64,000 nt of DNA, from contig CAVXSF010000013.1 of the NCBI GenBank assembly GCA_963764345.1, forward strand, positions 1 through 64,000, in the 5' to 3' direction. The notes under the pieces were generated by a model. It made no database searches. It saw only the letters and a program-made list of their open reading frames with translations, and was not told where the DNA came from. How positions within the stretch are numbered: the stretch's first letter is position 1; every line of letters starts with the position of its first letter. This DNA comes from DASQZK01 sp963764345 (GTDB lineage: Bacteria > Bacteroidota > Bacteroidia > Bacteroidales > GCA-2748055). Below, piece by piece: positions 57,945-64,000 of this stretch. The translations under genes and the position numbers were made by a program.

Positions 57945-59339
57945 ATGGCAGAGAAACAGAAAACCATTGGCAAACCTGTGACATTGAAAGGGAAGGGTTT
58001 GCATTCCGGCATTGATGTTGAGATCACGCTCAAACCGGCCCCGGAAAATCACGGCTTTGTTTTTCAAAGGACCGATCTTCCTGACAAACCGCTTATCAGG
58101 GCGCTGGCAGAAAATGTAACCGACACCTCAAGGGGAACAACTCTGGAAGAAAACGGATCCAAAGTTGCCACCATAGAACACTGTCTCGCTGCCTGTGCAG
58201 GAATGGAACTCGACAATTTACTTATTGAGATGAACGGACCGGAAGCGCCGATCCTCGACGGAAGCTCAATGGTTTATGTTGATGCTATCACCGAAGCCGG
58301 TATCGTGGACCAGTCTGAAGATAAAGTCTATTTCACCCTGAGTGAAAAAGTTGAATACTACGACAGCCAGAAAGGGATCCATATCATTGCCTATCCCGAC
58401 GAGCACCTCAGCATGAATGTGCTGATCGACTACAATTCCAAAGTGCTCGGAAACCAGTACGCCACGCTTGATGACCTGAAAAAATTCAAGGATGAGATTG
58501 CCGGGTGTCGCACCTTCGTCTTCCTCCATGAACTTGAATTCCTGGCAAAACATAACCTGATCAAAGGCGGAGACCTGAACAATGCCATAGTGATCATGGA
58601 TCGCCAGGTAAGCCAGGAAGAACTGGACAGGCTTGCTGTATTGTTCGATAAACCAAAGATCAAGGTGAAACCTGAAGGCGTTCTGAACAACATCGAACTG
58701 AATTTTCCCAACGAGCCCGCACGCCATAAGCTGCTGGATTTGATGGGCGACATATCGCTAATCGGAATGCCTTTCAAGGGGAAGATCATTGCCCAAAGGC
58801 CAGGCCATCACGCCAATACCGAGTTTGCCAGGATTCTGCGCCAGATGGCAAAAAAGGAAAAATTGAAGAGGAACATCCCAAGGTACGACCCTAACGTACA
58901 GCCATTGCTCGATATACAGCAGATCAAGGGCATCCTTCCGCACAGACCTCCATTTCTACTGGTCGATAAGATCATACAGCGCGATGACAAATGTGTTGTC
59001 GGTATAAAAAATGTGACAATGAACGAGCTTCACTTTATGGGGCATTTCCCCGATGAACCGGTGATGCCCGGCGTACTTATCGTGGAAGCCATGGCTCAGG
59101 TCGGCGGCGTACTCGTACTCAATACCGTTCCCGATCCGGAAAACTACCTCACCTATTTTATGAAGATCGATAAAGTCAAGTTCAAACGGAAAGTCGTTCC
59201 GGGCGATACCCTCATCCTTAAGATGACCCTTCTGGAACCCATCCGCCGTGGTATTGCACTGATGTACGGTGAAGCCTATGTAGGAGAGACGCTGGTTACG
59301 GAGGGAGAAATGATGGCACAGATCGTTAAAGGAAAATAA
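57945..59339 (+). CDS. lpxC/fabZ: Bifunctional UDP-3-O-acyl-GlcNAc deacetylase / 3-hydroxyacyl-ACP dehydratase
   Basis: The 464-residue fusion. LpxC part (about 1-310): GKGLHSGIDVEITLKPAP, zinc ligands in VATIEHCLAAC (near 79) and ARHKLLDLMGDISLIG (near 259), with HHANTEFARIL. FabZ part (about 320-464): LPHRPPFLLVDKII, the catalytic His in LHFMGHFPDEPVMPG (near 364) and Glu in VLIVEAMAQVGG. The first half performs the committed lipid A step and the second the dehydration step of fatty acid elongation. This fusion is standard in Bacteroidota. ATG 57945 is preferred to the in-frame TTG at 57888, since the residues between are hydrophobic noise. Confidence 0.96.
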   Translation: MAEKQKTIGKPVTLKGKGLHSGIDVEITLKPAPENHGFVFQRTDLPDKPLIRALAENVTDTSRGTTLEENGSKVATIEHCLAACAGMELDNLLIEMNGPEAPILDGSSMVYVDAITEAGIVDQSEDKVYFTLSEKVEYYDSQKGIHIIAYPDEHLSMNVLIDYNSKVLGNQYATLDDLKKFKDEIAGCRTFVFLHELEFLAKHNLIKGGDLNNAIVIMDRQVSQEELDRLAVLFDKPKIKVKPEGVLNNIELNFPNEPARHKLLDLMGDISLIGMPFKGKIIAQRPGHHANTEFARILRQMAKKEKLKRNIPRYDPNVQPLLDIQQIKGILPHRPPFLLVDKIIQRDDKCVVGIKNVTMNELHFMGHFPDEPVMPGVLIVEAMAQVGGVLVLNTVPDPENYLTYFMKIDKVKFKRKVVPGDTLILKMTLLEPIRRGIALMYGEAYVGETLVTEGEMMAQIVKGK

Positions 59340-59343
59340 ACAC

Positions 59344-60138
59344 ATGGATTATCCTCTTTCCCGTGTTCATCCCGAAGCCCGGATCGCACCGGGAGTTATC
59401 ATTGATGATTTCGTCACCATTCAGAAAAATGTAGAGATCGGTGAAAATACCTGGATTGGGCCTAATGTCGTGATCATGGAAGGAGCCCGGATTGGAAAAA
59501 ACTGTAGAATCCACCCCGGTGCAGTGATTTCCGGTGAACCGCAAGACCTGAAATTCCAGGGGGAAGCCACCACAGCCGAGATCGGTGATAATACCATCAT
59601 CAGGGAATACGTCACCCTGAACAGGGGAACCGCCTCGAAAGGCAAAACGGTGATCGGCAGCAATTGTCTTATCATGGCTTACGTTCATATAGCCCACGAT
59701 TGTATCATTGGAAATAATGTCATCATCGTGAACAGTGTAGGCCTTGCCGGTGAAATTGAAGTCGGCGACTGGGCAGTTATAGGCGGTATGACAGCAATTC
59801 ACCAGTTTGTAAGGATAGGCTCCCATGTCATGATCGGCGGTGGTTGTCTCGTTAGAAAAGATGTACCCCCGTTTGTCAAAGCTTCGAGGGAACCCCTGTC
59901 ATACGTCGGCGTAAATTCCATCGGTCTCCGACGGCGGCGGTTTACCATTGAAAAAATCAACGAAATACAGAATATTTACAGGGCAATCTACCAGGGAGGT
60001 ATGAATAACTCGCAAGCCCTGCAATATATAGAATCTGAGCTTCCCTCTTCCGTTGAACGCGACGAGATCGTAAAGTTTATCCGTGGTTCCCGGCGCGGGA
60101 TCATGCGCGGGTATAACGGAAGCGAAAGCGAAGATTAG
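59344..60138 (+). CDS. lpxA: UDP-N-acetylglucosamine O-acyltransferase
   Basis: The 264-residue left-handed beta-helix protein performs the first step of lipid A synthesis. Hexapeptide repeats begin VHPEARIAPGVIIDDFVTIQ. The catalytic histidine is in CLIMAYVHIAHDCIIGNNV (near 116), and the substrate loop is GEPQDLKFQGEATTAEIGD. The C-terminal helical domain is GLRRRRFTIEKINEIQNIYR. It starts 4 bp after the lpxC/fabZ stop, so translation is probably coupled. An imperfect GATACCGCG...CGCGGTATC hairpin lies 22-65 bp after the stop and may be the terminator. Confidence 0.96.
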   Translation: MDYPLSRVHPEARIAPGVIIDDFVTIQKNVEIGENTWIGPNVVIMEGARIGKNCRIHPGAVISGEPQDLKFQGEATTAEIGDNTIIREYVTLNRGTASKGKTVIGSNCLIMAYVHIAHDCIIGNNVIIVNSVGLAGEIEVGDWAVIGGMTAIHQFVRIGSHVMIGGGCLVRKDVPPFVKASREPLSYVGVNSIGLRRRRFTIEKINEIQNIYRAIYQGGMNNSQALQYIESELPSSVERDEIVKFIRGSRRGIMRGYNGSESED

Positions 60139-60159
60139 AAGAGCAACTACCAACAACTA

Positions 60160-60207
60160 CCCGATACCGCGATTGAACTTCAGAGGAAGTCTTTCGCGGT
60201 ATCATTT
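60160..60207 (+). terminator. Probable terminator after lpxA
   Basis: GATACCGCGA (60162-60171) pairs with TCGCGGTATC (60196-60205), with a loop of 24 bases, followed by ATTTTTTGA. The loop is long for a terminator but the 10 bp stem is perfect and the T run is placed correctly. Confidence 0.6.
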
Positions 60208-60259
60208 TTTGACCTCTTTCCTGAAGGCGGATACAAAGGAACAAAATTGAGATCCTGAA

Positions 60260-60835
60260 TGAACACAGGACATCTGGCATTCAACCAAAATATGGTCCCG
60301 GACCGCCGCCTCGCCCCAGGGACCCTGGACAAACACCACGCTTGTTTACGATACCCCGTTGCCCTGGGAAAGAATGATTACCTATGGCGCTTATCCCCAT
60401 CTCCAATTCGACAAGGACAATGAACTCCTGGTGTCGTACAACTCAAATGGCGACTTTCTCAAGATCCTGGGGAATGTCGATTTATTCAAACCAAAATTTA
60501 TCCGGGTACCCTATTCCACCCTTGATGCATCATTTTTATCCGGCACATCCGGAAGTAAAGTCAGTGATCAGGGGTCAACCACAACCTGGCCGAATCCCGC
60601 ATCCTCGTTCACCAATCTCAAATACCGGATGAGAGTGCCCGGAATCGTCAGGATACTGATCTTTGATGCCCGGGGCCGGACCGTTACCTCATTATCTCCG
60701 GGATGGCAGAATGAGGGAAGTCACCAGGTTCAGATCGCTGTCGGCACATTAGCAGCTGGCATATATTTCTACCATATCGAGGCTGCCGGAATAATGGAAA
60801 ACGGCCGATTTACCGTCATCCGTGGGATAAGGTAG
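60260..60835 (+). pseudogene. 5'-truncated secreted protein with type IX sorting domain (DUF5005-like)
   Basis: The frame is open from just after a TGA near 60257. It reads QDIWHSTKIWSRTAASPQGP, TLVYDTPLPWERMITYGAYP, NELLVSYNSNGDFLKIL and KPKFIRVPY, resembling the end of DUF5005/DUF4185-type beta-propeller domains. A type A sorting domain follows (TTTWPNPASSFTNLKYRMRV, LIFDARGRTVTSL, LAAGIYFYHIEAAG). No start codon or signal peptide is left; an internal ATG at 60374 would give a protein without an export signal. It seems to be the 3' end of a gene whose front was lost at the junction behind lpxA. Confidence 0.6.
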
Positions 60836-60942
60836 AATAATTCCTTGCCGGGCATTTCCTTCAGCCAGGTCATATCGCACAATTTTACGGGAGAATCTGT
60901 TTAAACGTATGATTTAAGATTTCTGAATATCCAGGAGGAAAT

Positions 60943-62117
60943 ATGAAAAAGACATACCGTTTACCGGAATTTTTACTCGTAGTTACAGCATTCTACGTTT
61001 TGGGGATGGCTGTCATCGGGGGCATCGTTACCGATTATGTTGAAAAGGACCTTAACTTCGGTCCGGCAACCCTTCGGGTTCTGCCGTACCTTGTGTTCAT
61101 TTGGCTGGCTCTGGCATCGTTACCGGCTGCCCGATACCAGTCCATGAAAGGGAAGCGGTTAACCCTTGCGTGGGGTGCCGTAATCACCGCACTGGGCATG
61201 ATCATTCCATTTATCTACTATTCAACGGCGTTGGTATTCACCGGCTTGTCGGTTGCCGGCATTGGTATTGCCGTCATGCTGGTATCCGCCGCTCCGTTGC
61301 TGATCCGTCTTTCAGACACGCGGCACCAGGCGGCCAACCTTAGCCTGGCAGGATTGGTTGCGGCTATCGCATTCACAATCAGTCCTTTAGTAGCTTCGGC
61401 TTTTCTGTTTTCTACCGGAAAATGGCAATGGATCTTCCCGGTATATGCTGGATTTTCACTGGTAGTTGCCACCTGGCTGTTTACTGCAGCCATTGATGAA
61501 ACCAAACCGGTTAAGCCGGCTGCCGGTTTCTTGCGTATGGTCACCCTGTTAAAAAAGCCCAGGGTAGCCTTATTGATTATTGGCACATTTCTGTGTTGGG
61601 GGTTTATCCCGGCGCTGAACCTTGATCTTGCCGATTTCCTCCTCCACAGGTTCCCCATCACAACAGAGACGGCGGGTTCAGGCGCCCGGCTGCTGATCGC
61701 GGGGCTGGTCACCGGCTTGTTCACAGGATCCATCTTTTTGCGAACTACCAGGCTGCGCGATTTCCTCTATGGTAGTATCCTGATCACCCTTCTCGGGCTC
61801 ACCGGAATCATGGTAACCCGGGAGATTAACCTTGCCCGCATCATGATCTTTTTTACCGGTCTGGGCTTCGCCAATATCATCCCCGTCCTGTTCACCATGA
61901 TCATCCGCCTCATGCCGCAGCACGATAATGAACTCAGCGCACTGATTGTTATCTCCGGCCTGGGAGGCGCAATCCTTCCCCTGCTGATGGCATGTTACTG
62001 CCGATGCACTCGGTGCCTTCGACGGCTTTGTTCATCCCGGTGGTAAGTCTGATTTACCTCTTTATTGCAATTTATGCCGCATTCAGTGCAGACCACGAAT
62101 ACTCAAAGACAGGGTAA
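60943..62117 (+). CDS. Major facilitator superfamily transporter (frame broken near the end)
   Basis: The frame from ATG 60943 runs 346 good residues with eleven or so membrane helices: LPEFLLVVTAFYVLGMAVIG, ALVFTGLSVAGIGIAVMLVS, IMIFFTGLGFANIIPVLFTM. Its layout is like the FucP/sugar:H+ symporter branch of the MFS, judged loosely. Near 61995 and 62031 two one-base shifts occur, after which the last helix appears (FIPVVSLIYLFIAIYAAFSA) and the protein ends at 62117. Restored length is about 391 residues. It follows the sorting-domain fragment and faces thiL. The substrate is unknown. Confidence 0.8.
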
Positions 62118-62189
62118 AACCGTCAAACCGTATCCCAGTGGTGTGCTAAACGGATCAGTCCCAGTCCGAAATCCCGAAAGTCATCAGCG

Positions 62190-63239
62190 TTATCCGCGTT
62201 CAGCCTGCCGCATGCCGTCCCAGCCCTGTGCGGTTATGGGTATCGCCTGGCCTTCACCCGTTACCATAATCAGGCCTTCCGATGGCTCGGTGATGTTGCC
62301 GATAATCCGGACATCTTTCAGCTTCGATACGTTTTCATATTCGTCCAAAGGCACCGTAAACAGAAGTTCATAATCCTCACCCCCGTGAAGGGCGCAGATC
62401 AGGGGCTCCATGTTGAATTCTTCAGCCATCATGACAGTAGCACCATCAATGGGGACTTTGTCGTGATAGATCCGGCAACCCGTACCTGAAGCCTTACAAA
62501 TATGCATGAGTTCGGAGGAAAGACCGTCCGAAATATCGATCATGGCATTTATCCTGATGCCGGCCTCGTGAAGTTGTTTAACGATGTCCTTCCTGGCTTC
62601 GGGTTTGAGCTGCCGTTCAAGAATGTAATCGTTGCCTGAAAAGTCGGGCTGAACCGCCGGATCCTGCTCAAATAGTGTCTTCTCCCTTTCCAGGAGCTGC
62701 AGACCCATATAAGCCGCCCCAAGGTCTCCTGATACACAGATGAGATCATTCACACCGGCCCCGCTGCGGTAACGGATATCTTCCGCAGCAGCTTCACCAA
62801 TAGCCGTGATGCTGATGATAAGTCCCGATAGTGAAGAAACGGTATCCCCGCCAACCAGGTCCACACCGTAAACCTCGCAGGCTGACCGAATACCGCTGTA
62901 TAGTTCCTCCATTGCCTCAACGGAAAATTTCGACGAAACGGCAATGGATACCGTGATTTGCGTAGGCCTGGCATTCATGGCATACACATCCGAGAGGTTT
63001 ACAACCACCGCTTTATATCCTAAATGTTTCAAAGGAGTATAGACCAGGTTGAAATGAATACCTTCCGTGAGCATATCGGTGGTAACCACCAGGCATCGGT
63101 CGCCATACCCGATCACTGCAGCATCATCACCCACACCCAGGATTGTGCTTTTATTCACATTTTTCAACCCGCTGGTAAGCCGGTCAATGAGACCGAATTC
63201 ACCGATATCCGACAAAGGTGTCGGTTTCTGATAAGACAT
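62190..63239 (-). CDS. thiL: Thiamine-monophosphate kinase
   Basis: The 349-residue protein phosphorylates thiamine monophosphate to the active diphosphate. ThiL motifs: LSDIGEFGLIDRLTSGL, the metal/ATP site ILGVGDDAAVIGYGDRCLVV (near 35), TDMLTEGIHFNLVYTPLKHL, GVDLVGGDTVSSLSGLIISI (near 124), INAMIDISDGLSSELMHICK (near 231) and LHGGEDYELLFTVP (near 283). It belongs to the AIRS/PurM fold. Length is normal. It stands alone, convergent with the MFS gene, with a 72 bp gap. Confidence 0.96.
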   Translation of the reverse strand: MSYQKPTPLSDIGEFGLIDRLTSGLKNVNKSTILGVGDDAAVIGYGDRCLVVTTDMLTEGIHFNLVYTPLKHLGYKAVVVNLSDVYAMNARPTQITVSIAVSSKFSVEAMEELYSGIRSACEVYGVDLVGGDTVSSLSGLIISITAIGEAAAEDIRYRSGAGVNDLICVSGDLGAAYMGLQLLEREKTLFEQDPAVQPDFSGNDYILERQLKPEARKDIVKQLHEAGIRINAMIDISDGLSSELMHICKASGTGCRIYHDKVPIDGATVMMAEEFNMEPLICALHGGEDYELLFTVPLDEYENVSKLKDVRIIGNITEPSEGLIMVTGEGQAIPITAQGWDGMRQAERG

Positions 63240-63384
63240 ATTTGTTGATGTTTTGAATTATGGTGCGAAGTTAGGACAATTCGGAGGATTTCGGAAATGG
63301 AAGGAGGAAGGAGGTTGTGGGAGGAAAGTAGGAAGGAAGGGAAGATGAGGAAAAAGAATGATCCATAGAATTGTGTGTCCCGAG

Positions 63385-63545
63385 CTGTGGAGCGGTAGAC
63401 CATGCATAGCCACAGTTTTGCCCGTGGTGCGAGTGACCGGTGAAGACGCAGGTACAAAGAGCGAAAAAGAACGAATCCCGAGAATCTTTTCCCGAACCGC
63501 GGAGTGGTAGCCCATGCATAGCCACGGTTTTGCCCGTGGTGAAAA
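63385..63545. repeat. Pair of about 55 bp repeats with hairpin
   Basis: Two units, at about 63380-63433 and 63486-63540, each read GTGGAGCGGTAGACCATGCA or close variant. Each then has TAGCCAC(A/G)GTTTTGCCCGTGGTG, where CCACGG pairs with CCGTGG. Reading frames across them are not protein-like. The 63240-63380 stretch is purine-rich with no gene. Confidence 0.75.
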
Positions 63546-63575
63546 ACGGAATTAATCATTCTTGTGAAAAACAAA

Positions 63576-64000
63576 AGGTGAAGGTGAGGGAAAGAAAATA
63601 TCGAATGATGATTCAAGAATTGGCTTCGGGAAACCAGGTAACAGAGACAGACCAAGGTATACCCCATGAATGAACGCCTGTTTAATCCATTCATCTCGAA
63701 GAGACACCAGCCAGGGCATCTCTCCCTGTACCCATATATTTACTGGAACCGGCTTCTGTCAGCTTGAGGACCAGTGACCGGTCAATTGGTAACCGTTAGG
63801 AAAACCGGTTAAGGTTTGGAGGCAAAATTTTCCTATACAAAAAAGGACTGAAATATTATTGCAGTGAAGGAAAAACAAATGGATTTCGGCTGGCATTCAT
63901 CAAAATGTGAGGTCATCATTTCGGGTGAGTTGATAACTTTTCGTCAAAAAGAGGAAATGGGGACGCTGAGATCTGGGGGGTGAAAGTCATTAAGGGCGGC
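63576..64000. repeat. Long inverted repeat, right copy, cut by the window end
   Basis: Imperfect reverse complement of 52585-53014, matching from AAAGGTGAAGGTGAGGGAAA to ATTAAGGGCGGC at the edge. The copies differ by many substitutions and small indels, so they are old. No protein is evident in either. Confidence 0.85.

Noticed and set aside
57945..59339. LpxC/FabZ fusion as a novelty
   Set aside because: This fusion is well known in Bacteroidota, so it is annotated but not reported as a finding.

Overview
The window reads as a chromosome segment from a Bacteroidota bacterium, most like a Bacteroidales/Marinilabiliales-type organism. The signs are a gliding/type IX secretion gene (sprA), type IX C-terminal sorting domains, a fused lpxC/fabZ gene, a SusC-like TonB-dependent receptor, two GH92 enzymes, DUF4837, and promoters of the TTTG-N19-TAnnTTTG type. 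mqnC suggests menaquinone synthesis through futalosine. No rRNA, tRNA or CRISPR array was recognised.

Layout. 1-1.0 kb: a cut-off clan GH-A glycoside hydrolase and a deletion scar of a sialate O-acetylesterase, both on the minus strand. 1.7-3.8 kb: NudC and two small membrane proteins. 3.9-9.6 kb: an accessory zone of single genes or pairs (an unknown gene, hicBA, a GH105 hydrolase, an M48 lipoprotein protease, a DUF2934 protein). They are separated by copies of one repeat family, all in the same orientation, which looks like a cassette array or gene graveyard. 9.7-16.8 kb: superoxide reductase, M23 peptidase, dxr, rseP, tatA, a lytic transglycosylase and a DUF4837 lipoprotein. 17.6-24 kb: mqnC, pepA, pdxA, maeB. 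24.4-32.8 kb: ruvA, sprA, gcvH. 33-37.8 kb: rimP-nusA-infB on the minus strand behind a textbook Bacteroidota promoter. 37.9-51.8 kb: a carbohydrate and surface region with two GH92s, an ADP-ribosylglycohydrolase-like lipoprotein joined to a CBM48-like domain, a DUF4380 protein with a sorting domain, a zinc-ribbon protein, a SusC-like receptor without SusD, and a C_GCAxxG_C_C protein. 53.2-55.2 kb: a group II intron. 55.4-60.1 kb: the lipid A block (HD hydrolase, lpxD, lpxC/fabZ, lpxA). 60.3-63.2 kb: a sorting-domain fragment, an MFS transporter and thiL.

Intergenic space is full of repeats. One family of about 160-200 bp units, AT-rich and with CCCCTTTTAGGGG and CGCCTTT-type blocks, occurs as tandem arrays (13.8-14.5, 16.9-17.6, 42.6-43.96 kb) and as a copy at 53.0-55.3 kb that is split by the group II intron. 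A separate element of about 425 bp occurs inverted at 52.6 and 63.6 kb and brackets the lipid A block.

Quality caution. Several genes are broken by single-base indels: sprA about eight, infB three, gcvH one, the second GH92 one, the SusC-like gene one, the MFS gene two. infB is essential and normally single-copy, so many of these are probably consensus errors rather than gene decay. For those genes I give the whole gene span and note the breaks.
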